A DNA stretch of 64,000 bases from Tanypteryx hageni (lineage: Eukaryota; Arthropoda; Insecta; Odonata; Petaluridae): positions 94,446,707-94,510,706 of the forward strand of contig CM054116.1 of assembly GCA_028673005.1 (NCBI GenBank). The letters run 5' to 3'. The translations under genes and the position numbers were made by a program. The notes under the pieces were generated by a model that saw nothing but the letters and a program-made list of their open reading frames with translations, had not been told where the DNA came from and did no database searches. This document shows, one piece after another, positions 28,301 through 35,669 of this stretch; within the stretch, counting starts at the first letter, position 1; the number at the start of each line of letters is the position of its first letter.

Positions 28301-30900
28301 TACTCACATAGGTAATTTCCTTTCGATACTAAGTAGTTTTGTACTCGATTCTTTTCTTTCGATTTTCTAGTGACATCGGTACTTTCGGCCCGATACTTTT
28401 GTGGTATCGATACTTTTCATTCGATACATCATATGATTACAGTATCGATACTTTCGTTTCGATATCGTATCCCTACATCTAACTAAATACATAATTTTTA
28501 TTAAGCTGCCACAATTAAGCATATCAAATAAAAACTATTAAGTCAATTAGTCAAGCAATAATTGATTACGCGACAATTGCTACGATGTCAATTGCTTCTC
28601 CAACACTTTAATTCGATAATTATTGTGGTGGAAAGTGTGGTGTGGTGTGTTTCCTTGGTAGAAAGAAGTTGCTTTAATTGGTTTCATAAGAAGCGTGAGT
28701 GAGCTTGTGCGTTCTATTTACTTACAAAACGAAAATATTAATTTCATTTTCTAAGATGGAAATACATTTACGGTTTGCATGATTCTTTATTCATATAATT
28801 GCCACAGTTGAATATTTCTGTCTATTTCTGGTTATTCATCGAAATTGTTTTTCATTGAATATGCTGAATCGTGGCGTACAAATGAAAGTAAAAGAATCTT
28901 TTACGTTTGAAATGAAAAATGCCGCGGAGACCATTGTTCCTAAGGACGATAGTTCCTGAAACCGCTGTACTTAGACGAGGGTGTGTGATTTTCACTTATA
29001 ATTTGAGAACGGAATCTTGTCAGTTCTGTACACCATTCGTGGGACATCCTGTGTAATTACTTAACAAACATGCACAAATTTTCGTGCTATGCGCTAATCT
29101 GAACAATAGTAAACAAGCGATCAACACACTCAAACGCCCCCTTGCTTCTTTGCGCCCCCCTAGGTAAACCCACCGCCCCCTTTGGGAACCACTGGTATAC
29201 CCCAATCACTCGTGTCCCTCAGACAATCTCATCGCATGAGACAAAACCAGGGGTGGGCAAATTACGGCCCGCGGGCCACGTCAGGCCCGCGAGAGCACTT
29301 GATGTTATCCCGCGATGCCATTATGAAAGCGAACCGGAACATACATTACAGATAACTTCATATTTGTTGCTTAAAATTATGACCGGAAAACCTTGTACAG
29401 TGATATTACGGGGCTAATAGATTATTATCTATTTTTTTATTCTCACTTATAGGATCTTCGCATTATCTCAAATAATTTCCGATTTGAAACCCAACGTGCC
29501 CCGCCGAAGCATTTTCATTTTAGGAACTAAACTGTACTTACCTGGACCCTGGCTTCGCTGAGACCGACTTTCTTGGCCAGCTCCTCCCTTGCGAAGGCGT
29601 CCGGGTAGTGGGTCCTCTCAAACACCTTTTCCAGCGCACCTAACTGTCCACTGCTAAACGTGGTTCGATTCCTCCGCGGCCGTGTGGAAGACACGGCTCC
29701 TCCCACTGCACCCTCCTCGCTGGTATTGCTTCCGAGGGCGTCCCTTGACCCCGGATCGGGGCCGCTCACCCACGCCGGTCCCTGGCAGCTTGCATCCTCC
29801 TCGCTAATCTCCTCCTCCATATCTTCAGAGGCAAATGGGCAGCCCATAGGTGACGAAGAAGCTGTGAAAGAGCGTAAAATTCAGTTTACATTCTAACTAG
29901 GCTCTCCGTATTTCTAAATGAATAACTCTTGCGTTGTCAAATTCCTCTTATTTATTTATTAAATATGACAAGCGTCGTATCGTAATAATGAGAGGAGAGG
30001 TGACCATTATAAGTTTCTTTACGAACAGACAGAAATAATTCACAAAATACATGAAAACAATTTGTTATTATATATATGTACGTGAAATACTAGAGAGGTA
30101 GACACTAAAGGGTTACGTGATATATTTATTGAACAAATCCCATTTTAATCAATCAAAATATTGGAACGCCTTTTCCGAAAGTTTAGTACAGTATAGATTA
30201 GTAGTAAAAATCCCAAAGTTTATCAATTCATTATGTTTAAAACCTTCCATTATAATCATTCATTTAAATTTAAATTAATTGCTTTAGAATAGAATGATGC
30301 GAGTTTTGATACGAAAAAATTGAATAAGTGATAGGTTTAAAACTTCAGGTGCAATTTTCAAGTTTTATAACTCTAATCGCCATCATCAATAGTACCAAAA
30401 AGGTTTCTGGGGTTTAACTTGGTCACGTACGTGAATGCTATTAATTTCGATTCGCCATATTCCGCCTAAATAAAAATGTATAATTAAATGAACGCATTGC
30501 TCGCCATGGAAACTTCCAGTAAATGATTAAATTATCGAGTGCCCCACTACGGAAACTAATCACGTCTTTAATATATCAATTAATCAATTCGATAATTAAT
30601 AAATTATTTAATCAATTAATTAATTAATTAATTAAATATAAGATAAAATACAAATGTCTGATTAATACTCTTTGAAAATATATCTGAAACGTAGCAACGT
30701 AGCACTTATTTCAGAGCATAGCACTCACCGTCTCCCTTTCCTCCCTCGCAGTCTGCTTCCCTTCTCTTCTCCCTCTTCCCTTCCTCGCTGCCATCCACTC
30801 GCAGCTCCAGTAGGCTATTCACCGAAAACCTCCCGGAGTTCGCTGGAACCGAACTTGGTCCCCCATAATAGTAGCACCCAGCTTGGTCGTAACTCATCAT
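926..30900 (-). CDS. Prrx: Prrx-class paired-type homeobox transcription factor, 4 coding exons (whole gene span)
   Basis: The four exons are 30900-30729, 29861-29542, 3419-3218 and 1302-926. Their phases fit exactly (172+320+202+377 nt = 356 codons plus stop). Seen in the sequence: FSVNSLLEL near residues 25-33, like the N-terminal motif of PRRX1/PRRX2; a Ser/Glu/Gly-rich acidic linker; a homeodomain at about 119-178 with [10 protein letters not shown] and [14 protein letters not shown], Gln at homeodomain position 50; AEQPLMPPR at about 218-226, matching the conserved post-homeodomain segment of PRRX; then a Gln/His-rich C-terminus. All boundaries are GT-AG. The family are nuclear DNA-binding regulators of mesenchymal, muscle or neural development; function here is inferred from homology. 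No stop or frameshift breaks the model. The OAR tail of vertebrate PRRX1/2 is not visible. The start is the first of two tandem ATGs; noncoding 5' exons could lie further upstream. A relative such as Shox or Alx is less likely because FRRNER and FSVNSLLEL are Prrx-like. Confidence 0.88.
1590..1690. repeat. G-rich hAT-terminus-like fragment
   Basis: The reverse complement reads like hAT ends (GTAACTAAGGGGGAGCC followed by GACCTGACCCCC). No partner end or target duplication was found, so it may be a relic. Confidence 0.35.
1886..2489. mobile_element. Non-autonomous hAT-type element in intron 3, 8-bp TSD ATATGGAC
   Basis: The left end is TAGAGTGCTGCATGGGCC and the right end reads, in reverse complement, TAGAGCTCTGCATGGGCTT. 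Perfect direct repeats ATATGGAC flank it at 1878-1885 and 2490-2497. An 8-bp TSD with short terminal inverted repeats is the hAT signature. There is no transposase inside, and it contains the piggyBac-like insertion at 2065-2206. Confidence 0.85.
2065..2206. mobile_element. piggyBac-like MITE with TTAA at both ends, nested in the hAT element
   Basis: It begins TTAACCCATTCAGTACGGAGG and ends, in reverse complement, TTAACCTATTCAGTGCAGAGG, so about 18 of 21 positions match. TTAA at each end is the piggyBac target site. The left end also forms an internal hairpin (2067-2119) with arms near AACCCATTC and GGACTAGTCCTCC. Confidence 0.75.
2498..3116. other. Rest of intron 3, nothing recognised
   Basis: AT-rich intronic DNA with no coding signal or repeat structure noticed. 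Confidence 0.4.
3218..3419 (-). CDS. Prrx: Prrx-like gene, coding exon 3 (homeodomain recognition helix)
   Basis: The acceptor CTTTTCAACAG ends at 3420, directly before [15 protein letters not shown]. Trp48, Phe49, Gln50 and Asn51 of the homeodomain are all present. It continues through a Gly/Ser-rich stretch to [14 protein letters not shown]. The donor is CTG|GTAATG at 3217, a moderate match. Without splicing, the frame reads on to a stop at 3117, giving a shorter tail without similarity to the family. The spliced version is preferred because exon 4 continues in the same phase. Confidence 0.85.
3420..5385. other. 3' part of the 26-kb intron 2, nothing recognised
   Basis: AT-rich intronic DNA. 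The short open frames here are unremarkable. Confidence 0.4.
5386..5572. mobile_element. Short hAT-type element
   Basis: It starts CAGCGGTGTTGAATTTTTACCG followed by GGCGGGCCGC, typical of hAT ends, and ends CACCGGCTG. ATTTTAAA occurs on both sides (5378-5385 and 5573-5580), offset by one base at the left edge. Confidence 0.5.
5584..5866. repeat. Long-armed inverted repeat, Penelope-like terminal sequence
   Basis: The left arm (about 5584-5662) and the reverse complement of the right arm (about 5793-5866) share ATGGCGAmGGAAA, GAGATAGAAGGCCGATA and ATTTCGGTTACAAAGT. The right arm carries CCTGATGATGG, a GGTTAC/GTAACC stem and GAAA. This resembles 3' terminal regions of Penelope-like elements, but that assignment is an inference. 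Confidence 0.6.
5958..6575 (+). repeat. Dispersed repeat family A, copy 1
   Basis: It begins near TTTACTTTCTCCATA..GAGAAAGTATTG, continues with a segment ending CGATGATGTCTGTCTG, then a TTGTAGAAAATTTAATTTTCTACAACC hairpin, and ends ATGGAGAAAGTCATGTG with CACATCAG just after. Related copies lie at 35670-36566 and 39915-40493, with a reversed fragment at 8811-8962. No protein is recognised. Confidence 0.65.
6849..7405. mobile_element. Non-autonomous hAT-type element, 8-bp TSD GTTGYGAC
   Basis: Ends are TAGGGTTGACA and, in reverse complement, TAGGGTTGCCA. It is flanked by GTTGTGAC (6841-6848) and GTTGCGAC (7406-7413), a 7/8 match. There is no coding content. A further CAACCCTA terminus at about 7818-7825 looks like the end of a related copy. 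Confidence 0.7.
7414..8040. other. Intronic DNA with an orphan repeat end
   Basis: AT-rich, with TATATTATTA microsatellite-like sequence near 7670-7700 and an orphan TAGGGTTGCCACC end at 7825. No gene. Confidence 0.4.
8041..8765 (-). pseudogene. 5'-truncated Penelope-like retroelement, GIY-YIG endonuclease end
   Basis: The open frame at 8631-8299 encodes GIYKLHC..., VYIGQTGR and KERIKEH, the catalytic signature of the GIY-YIG endonuclease that ends Penelope-like polyproteins. It continues with AKHLLEHGH and [13 protein letters not shown], typical of the family. Upstream (to about 8765) the same strand reads [20 protein letters not shown] and [11 protein letters not shown], the linker to the reverse transcriptase, interrupted by a stop. 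The reverse transcriptase itself is absent, so the copy is 5'-truncated. Downstream, CCTGACGATGTTGCATGGCAA then GAAAC and an AATAAA-like signal resemble the 3' end of such elements. A dead copy by truncation. Confidence 0.85.
8811..8962 (-). repeat. Dispersed repeat family A, fragment
   Basis: In reverse complement it contains GGTATGGAGAAAGTCATGTG, CACATCAGATTTTATTGAAA and the TTGTAGGCAATTAAAATTTC hairpin region of family A. Segment order differs from copy 1, as if permuted or fused. Confidence 0.55.
9400..9975 (+). repeat. Dispersed repeat family B, copy 1
   Basis: Its central 400 bp match the reverse complement of 22690-23220, for example GCGAATAACGCAATT, TTGAAGGC, AATTCAATCGGAGGCAA, GTAACATCTAAACATTGCAA and AGCCGTCGAATAAA. 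It includes a T-arm-like GAGTCGAATCCGGGAC and ends in a GACAGACAGACGGGCGGACGG run. Confidence 0.7.
10856..11012. mobile_element. 157-bp hAT-type MITE, 8-bp TSD TGTGTGGA
   Basis: Starts CAGCGCCCGGGGCAAAC and ends, in reverse complement, CAGTACCGTAACTAGGGC. Perfect direct repeats TGTGTGGA lie at 10848-10855 and 11013-11020. Confidence 0.75.
11040..11690 (+). repeat. Pyrimidine-rich tandem array with a conserved 45-bp core
   Basis: Four copies of a core like CTGGAAAAATAGACTTCCTA followed by GTCTCAATCTCGCC and AATAAA occur at about 11079, 11183, 11328 and 11535 (the 11328 copy ends AATAATC instead). They are separated by 60-160 bp of CTCTCCCTC-type sequence. The open frames here are products of the biased composition. 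Confidence 0.7.
11794..11864 (-). ncRNA. tRNA-Gly-derived sequence (tRNA-like, loop reads GGU)
   Basis: 71 nt fold as a tRNA cloverleaf: acceptor GCTACGA/TCATAGC with one C:A mismatch, D arm GTTCAGTGGTAGAAT, anticodon stem TCCGC/GTGGA, T arm CCGGGTTCGATTCCCGG. The D and T arms match eukaryotic tRNA-Gly. The anticodon loop CCGGTAA gives GGU with C instead of U at position 33, so a functional tRNA is unlikely. Together with its inverted copy it looks like a tRNA-derived repeat. RNA polymerase III A and B boxes remain. Confidence 0.6.
12086..12156 (+). ncRNA. tRNA-Gly-derived sequence, inverted second copy (loop reads GGC)
   Basis: Same 71-nt fold as the 11794-11864 copy, on the opposite strand. 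It has the same C:A mismatch in the acceptor stem and the same C33. The loop is CCGGCAA and the D loop has TTCAGAGGTA. A run of T follows shortly downstream, as for a polymerase III terminator. Confidence 0.6.
12780..13640. repeat. Diverged tandem array, unit about 150 bp
   Basis: The segments GAACCGCTGGACATA, ATGAAATTTGGTATTG, TTTTGCTAAAATTTGTCGAC, CGATTCCAATTTTGG, AAATCGGACAATAA and GACCACTTTACATGAAG recur in this order. Copies of the CGATTCCAA block lie near 12860, 13205, 13360 and 13450. The first copy is separated from the rest by about 200 bp of unrelated DNA (12930-13138). Confidence 0.7.
14200..14525. repeat. Pyrimidine-rich tract
   Basis: About 325 bp that is mostly C and T on the plus strand. 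Open frames on both strands here are low-complexity (Pro/Ser/Leu or Gly/Arg/Glu) and are not believed to be genes. Confidence 0.6.
14526..16249. other. Intronic DNA, nothing firmly recognised
   Basis: Mixed-composition DNA. No gene or well-bounded element was identified. Confidence 0.35.
16250..16660 (+). repeat. SINE-like repeat with a T-arm-like B box
   Basis: Contains TGTCTGTGTGTGTGTATGTC, ACTTTTGCACCAACGGACCG, ATTTTCATGAAACTTGGTAT and a polymerase III B-box-like GGGTTCGATTCC at about 16495-16506. This combination recurs in arthropod dispersed repeats. The ends were not defined. Confidence 0.4.
17815..18290. repeat. Purine/pyrimidine-biased tracts
   Basis: A G/A-rich stretch with (GA)n near 18147-18162 and a G-run near 18246-18256 is interleaved with C/T-rich sequence. 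Overlapping frames on both strands are compositional artefacts. Confidence 0.5.
19234..19498. mobile_element. hAT-type short element or remnant
   Basis: The left end CAGCGGTTCTCAACCTTTTTG is a typical hAT terminus; the right end reads, in reverse complement, CAGTGTTATTTAAGCCAGTG. The flanking octamers do not match, so it is old or truncated. Confidence 0.5.
19500..22680. other. Intronic DNA, nothing firmly recognised
   Basis: AT-rich, with a CT-rich patch near 19885-19945 and a GGACGGACAGACGAACGGAC run near 21120. No gene. Confidence 0.35.
22690..23220 (-). repeat. Dispersed repeat family B, copy 2 (inverted relative to copy 1)
   Basis: Matches 9400-9975 in reverse complement across several hundred bases, including GAATAACGCAATT, AATTCAATCGGAGGCAA and the truncated CCGTCCGTCCGTCCG end at 22699. 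Confidence 0.7.
23221..25560. other. Intronic DNA around the mariner-like fragment
   Basis: AT-rich, with a GACGGACGGACAGACAGTCG run near 23688. Apart from the fragment at 24624-24863, nothing is recognised. Confidence 0.35.
24624..24863 (+). pseudogene. Possible mariner-like transposase fragment
   Basis: An 80-codon frame contains [16 protein letters not shown] followed by [17 protein letters not shown] and, later, SLFLDDTWI. The spacing resembles the region around the second catalytic Asp of mariner transposases (T-G-D-E-T-W, then K-R-Q-S-S and P-K-K-A-K). The conserved Glu and Trp are changed. No terminal repeats were seen, so it is a short decayed piece. Moderate to low confidence; a chance frame is possible. 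Confidence 0.4.
25799..27318 (-). pseudogene. Broken ZBED5-like hAT transposase
   Basis: The reading begins [10 protein letters not shown] at 27318 with a BED-type zinc finger (CLICEK, then H after SRLIEHLRK). A stop interrupts it after QYSVEYL, and a 2-bp loss lies just before [12 protein letters not shown]. It continues as three overlapping frames: 27134-26904, 26837-26559 and 26584-25799. The middle contains [15 protein letters not shown], the family's conserved Trp motif. The last contains the dimerisation segment [20 protein letters not shown] with RGFS, diagnostic of hAT. Known relatives are the ZBED5/SCAND3 group. At least two frameshifts and one nonsense change make it inactive. Confidence 0.88.
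28074..28475. mobile_element. 402-bp hAT-type MITE nested in the larger hAT, TSD CATCTAAC
   Basis: Ends TAGAGATACG and, in reverse complement, TAGGGATACG. Perfect 8-bp repeats CATCTAAC lie at 28066-28073 and 28476-28483. Internally it is a tandem duplication of about 195 bp dense in GTATCGATAC palindromes. It marks the younger of two insertions. Confidence 0.85.
29248..29415. repeat. hAT-terminus-like fragment next to exon 2
   Basis: CAGGGGTGGGCAAATTACGG followed by CCCGCGGGCC is a classic hAT end. No matching right end or target duplication was found. It lies about 130-290 bp from the exon 2 donor. Confidence 0.45.
29542..29861 (-). CDS. Prrx: Prrx-like gene, coding exon 2 (acidic linker and homeodomain residues 1-46)
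   Basis: The acceptor is a pyrimidine-rich CTCTTTCACAG ending at 29862; the donor is CCAG|GTAAGTA at 29541. Residues 58-164 comprise an acidic Ser/Gly-rich linker followed by [20 protein letters not shown] and the rest of helices 1 and 2, ending at EARVQ. The intron after homeodomain residue 46 is the position shared by many paired-class genes. Intron 1 is 867 bp. Confidence 0.92.
30729..30900 (-). CDS. Prrx: Prrx-like gene, coding exon 1
   Basis: Encodes 57 residues plus one base. It begins with MMSYDQAG and includes [15 protein letters not shown], the conserved N-terminal Prrx motif. It ends in a basic, Glu/Lys/Arg-rich stretch encoded by a purine-rich tract. The donor is G|GTGAGT at 30728. 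The phase-1 overhang joins exon 2 to form an Ala codon and keeps the frame. The tandem ATG at 30900-30895 was chosen as start because the conserved motif lies 24 codons downstream. Confidence 0.82.
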
Positions 30901-33100
30901 CCCTATTTCCTCTACTTCCTATTTCAAACGACACAAATCCCTGGCCACTCTACACACCGCGAACCGCCACTTGGCTTCTTCTCAAACACTTCTACGGTTC
31001 GCTGTGACACTCGAAATCAAACTGTTATCACCAAATTTTTGAGTAGACTAATAACGGCCGTCTTCCGAAGAACCACTTTATTTTATGGCAGTTATAACTG
31101 TTATGGCCGTTGAGAATATCTTTTCGAATTTAAAATGGAAATTCATTCAATTAATTAACTAATAATGACCAGACATTGTAGATATATTAACAATCGATCC
31201 CCGTGAGGATCGGCGGGAGAGGTAATTACCGCAACACAATGGGGCAATTAACCCGAAAGACTTTTTATGCGGCAACTCCGCTCAATTCTATCATTCGCCA
31301 ATTAAAGTAGAAAATACGATCGATTTTATTGGTTCTTTAAATTTAAAACCAATTCAAAGCAAATCTCTTTCTCTAACGGACGCCTCCTCCTAAAAACAGT
31401 CCGTAATATAACGGATAAAAATATCTGTTCTATAATTTGAAATTTTTATAACCTACTTAAATCTCTTATTGTTTTTCATCACTTTAAGGCGCCTTTATTT
31501 TTCCTGATTTGGTTTCTTCTTCGATTCAGTGAAAAGTCTTCTTGTATGTATTCAAATTTGACGATCATGTCATATAATAAATACGTGTGTCGTCGATTGA
31601 GTGTATATTTTTGAAGAAAAGTATCGGTGGATATGTTTTTGCACAACTAAGGATTATGGGAGTTAAATTATAACGCTCCAATTTGCTAAATAGTATTTTT
31701 TTGGTATTCTACGCCAAAAAAGACGCATTAAACAAATCCTAAAAAAGTGTTAGGAAACGTCGAGGAAGTACGATCCTCATTAGTTCAGAGTAAAGGAAAA
31801 CAATGAAAAAGCCTCGTTTTAAGTCCAAGTTATATAGTTCGTTAAATATATAAATAATAAATCGTTTAGAATTTCCGTCACAATTTTTAATAAACTAAAA
31901 TGTTTATACCATTACATCGGACTCACAGCAACGATTTATAGCTGAATGAAGTTATGATATAAATGTAGTTCCATTTACGCTAGTTTTTATGGCAGGAGTC
32001 CTATGGTTTTGGCAAAGACACGATGTAGCAAAAACAACACTTGGACACCCAATGGGAAAACACTCTTAATCTCTCCTTCGCGATCACCAAATTCCTAAGC
32101 AAGATGTTTTTATTTCTGTCCTCTCATTCCGTTCGGGAATCCTCATCCTCCCTCTTCTCTTCCCCTTCCATTCCCTCTCTTTCTCCCCCCTTCCTTAGGG
32201 GAACGTTTATAGCGAAGGTCTCACGGCGCTCTGCTATCCAATGAGGTGTTAAATGAGCCGTTGGTTATTTGGATTCGTTGCGAGAAATCAGAGACCATGT
32301 AATGAGGGCTTTACTCCGTCAGGGGGAGTGTGAGAAATGGCGCTTTAAGTGACAGGCTATTGGTTTTATCGTGGCTATTTGGTGGAAAAATTCGTTTTGT
32401 TTTACCCAAGTAACATAAAATAAAGAGATAACAAAACGGCTGGGTTCGTGTTTACGAAATTCATATTGTAATGGATGGCAACCTTTTGTACGTGGGGTGA
32501 GAAATATGTTGCTAGTTATTTTCTGAATAGTCTCGAGCTAAATAAGTTAACTAAAAATTTCTCGTTTTAATCGTGGCATTAACGCAATGATTGGCGGGAT
32601 AAATTCTTTTAATTTTTTTAATGTGAGTGTTAGTTAAACTCGGAAAAAGATGGACAAATGGGAGAAAATAGTAAAAGACGAGCGGATAGTTTTATGAAGC
32701 TCTGGATATTTAGCGAAATATTATCTCCAGAAAACAAAAAACGAACTGTTTCTTTATGGCCTCATCCAAATTTGTAGGGTAGAATATATTTTTCACCAAC
32801 CTCCGCAGCATGAGTTTTACGCTAAATGTAAACATAAAATCTTCAGATTTCGACTCTGATACGTCGAAAAAGACACGCTATTATGCCAAAAAGAGAGAAT
32901 ATGGCAGCAGAGAATTTTGTTAAAACGAGGGTCCAAAACCTCACTGAGTGAGACGCACTTTTGGGAAATAATCTTTCTAAGCGACCAAAGCACTGGGACA
33001 AATATCCGTTGGGCTCATTCCTCCATTAAAATCGACGTTAATAGCGAACAGCCACAGTTACAGAAGATTTCCTTTCGCCCTTCATGAGCACTCACAGTAA
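30901..33100. other. 5' flank of the Prrx-like gene, no gene recognised
   Basis: AT-rich DNA with a pyrimidine-rich patch at 32130-32200. The promoter should lie here or further upstream, but no TATA or initiator pair could be chosen with confidence. Confidence 0.35.
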
Positions 33101-33179
33101 GCCATCGGCCGAAACATATCTCGGGTTAAAAATAATTCAGCATTCCCAAGGTATACACACACACATCGGGCGATTTTAC

Positions 33180-33700
33180 GAAGATGCGAAAAAGACAGCG
33201 GGAAAGATTATTGGAATTCCAGATACACAAAGCCTTCTTCTGGGAGATGGGCCCGAATAACTTTCCCTCGAAACGAAACCGAGGGAAAGTCCACAGTAAT
33301 CCTCGGGACGATCTTTTCGGAGGCACAACCGTCACTTGTTCCGCGACGCTCTCTTCCGAAGATTCGGCGGGCGGCGCCTCGAGTTCTTCCCGCTGTACTG
33401 GGTCTTTGGCCACCCCCCCCTCCGAAAGAAAAATGCCGCTCGGGGAAACAGATGAGGATCTTTCGGGGCGTCCACTGCTCGTGTGTGTGTGTGTGTAGGG
33501 TTGGGCACTGACTAGTCGCTTATGTCGCTCGACGCTTTTATCTCCGCTGGCATGGTCCTCCTCCTAGGGGAGGAGAGGGAGGGGTCTAAGAGAGTGGTTG
33601 AGTGAGGGGGGGGGGGAGAGGTTGAGAGGGACGTGGGAGTACGGGGGAGTGAAAAGAGTGGGTGGATGGAGAAGGAAGAGGGTGGGATGAAATGTTTTGG
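33180..33700. other. GC-richer patch with (GT)n and purine-rich tract
   Basis: Less AT-rich than its surroundings, with several CG dinucleotides (33300-33480), a (GT)8 run at 33481-33496 and a G/A-rich tract at 33560-33690. A 95-codon minus-strand frame at 33413-33126 is not recognised. It could be a promoter-proximal region; this is inference. Confidence 0.3.
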
Positions 33701-34755
33701 GTGAAATTTAGTTCCGCCGTTAAAATGCCTTACAACCCCTATTTTTACAGGAACGCAACTGTTTTTGGGGATGCGCGGTTGGTTTTTCTACGCTTTTAAA
33801 CGCGTACTCTTTTAGTCAATGGATCAAAATAACTGTCATTAATCTGAGTTTGGAAAACCGGACAAAATGTGTTATTAGGGTGTAATAATACTGGATATCT
33901 TATAATTCAAATGCAACAAATGGCCTTGGGTGAGGTGGTAATCATTTTTGGATTTGCGCAGGAAGGAGGATTATTAGGCCGGAGATGATAAATGTAGTAT
34001 ATCAAAGAAGAAGAAGACAATGCTGTGTTCGTTCTTTGTCGAGTAAGTTTTGCACTCTATGATATTCGTGAGGTATACGACTTACATAAAAATTTACGTT
34101 TCATTATTTGTTTCCATTTTATCGAATAAACATCTAGCGGGTGGCCAACACGTGTTGGGCGATATGTTTGCTTCCATCAGCCGCGCACTTCTATCACATC
34201 ATTTGCTGGAATCCAACATCTTTCGACTTGGCGGCGAGTCTGCATATCATAATGCAAAAAATGGCCAAATTCAATTTGATCATTCGTTCAAAAATTCAGC
34301 TACAGTAACAAAATTCATCTCATTTCATCTTTTGAAATTATAAATAATCTATTTAAGAAAAAACATCAGAGTTCCATGCTCTGGAATATTTTATAAAATT
34401 CCCAATGTTTAAAAATTGTAAAATATATATTTTGGGCCAGTGGCTTTCATAATTTCCATTGATATTTTAATTTTGTAAAGCGGTCTTTGAAAAATTCGGA
34501 AATTCAAAGTGGCGAAATAATTTAAAAAATTCTCGGATTTAAAAAAGTATTGTAGGAATTGACAAAGTTCATTTTATTTATTTATAATAAATTTCTACAT
34601 AGTAACGGCCAAAACAATTGACTATAAAATTTCTCGGATTTAAAAAGTGACTTTCGGTCAGAATATTAATGGTCTTCAGAAATTTTTAATTACAATACGT
34701 ACTACATGAATCACGTCACATTAAGACAATATTTTCGGAACATGTTACCTTTTAT

Positions 34756-35126
34756 CAGAGCCGGGACAAGACATTTTTTCGTCATAGGCAAGATTTGACA
34801 ATTACGCCCTCATTCTAACGAAAGTATACAGTATACAATTTTATCTCTCAAAACTAGTTTATTTACAATGTTGAGGTAAAATAAAATAGATGAGATATAA
34901 AAACTTCATTGTATTGGCTTGTACTTGGTGGTATTCCATCTTTAAAAAAATCACAAAAATGACATACATTACTGTACCACAAAAACATTAATAAAAAATT
35001 AGCATCATCATCAGGTTATAACATAAAACGTTACAATTAAAAGTTCTAAATGTCATTTGTCGCGCCCTTAAATATACTGCGCCCTAGGCGGGTGCCTCGC
35101 TCATCTAGCCCTCGTCCTGGACCCTG
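34756..35126. mobile_element. 371-bp hAT-type MITE, TSD YCTTTTAT
   Basis: Ends CAGAGCCGGGACAAG and, in reverse complement, CAGGGTCCAGGACGAGG. Flanked by CCTTTTAT (34748-34755) and TCTTTTAT (35127-35134), a 7/8 match. The right end has the GCGCCCTAGGCGGGTGCC block common at hAT termini. No coding content. Confidence 0.75.
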
Positions 35127-35669
35127 TCTTTTATCAAGTTTTAGTGTGAACGATGGCGTTAAACTTTCCCAAACTTTCTATTCCGGTCCTTTAGGGCATG
35201 GCATCGTATGGCAACGTAAATGTTAATATAAAGTTCACATTTTAAAACGCCTATAGTTTAAATTATTATTTATGAATATCCAAATATATTAGAACGTAAT
35301 TTTTGTTATTAAATAGATAAAGGAAATAGGGCAAGCAACTAAAGTACCCTCTTTTTTTCTTGAACATTTCAGAACAAAATGTATTCTCGGAGACAACTAT
35401 GCGCAGTGTCATAGATTCTTTTAATAATTAAAGAAATTTATTAATTTTACCATTAAAAAGCAACCTAAAGTGAACAGTCGCACACGAGCCTGCATATATA
35501 GCAGCAATAGCCGCAGCAATGATCTTCTTCATTAGTTTTACATTTTTGAAATCCATGATATCAGATAAAATTATATACGCAATAAAGGTAATTTATTATG
35601 TAGGCTATTGAAGTATTTTTAGAATAGATAACAGTGCTCAAATTGGAAAATTTTAACAACGGAAACGCT

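Larger units (their letters stand above)
25569..29194. mobile_element. 3.6-kb hAT element (ZBED5-like) in intron 2, 8-bp TSD GTATACCC
   Basis: Terminal inverted repeat CAGTGGTTCCCAAA at both ends, with perfect direct repeats GTATACCC at 25561-25568 and 29195-29202. It contains a broken transposase gene on the minus strand (25799-27318) and a nested 402-bp element (28074-28475). It sits about 350 bp from the splice donor of homeobox exon 2. Ends are intact; the transposase is not. Confidence 0.92.

Noticed and set aside
33126..33413. 95-codon frame as a host gene exon
   Set aside because: It begins with an acidic, protein-like stretch, but there is no homology and no splice partner. Not enough to call.
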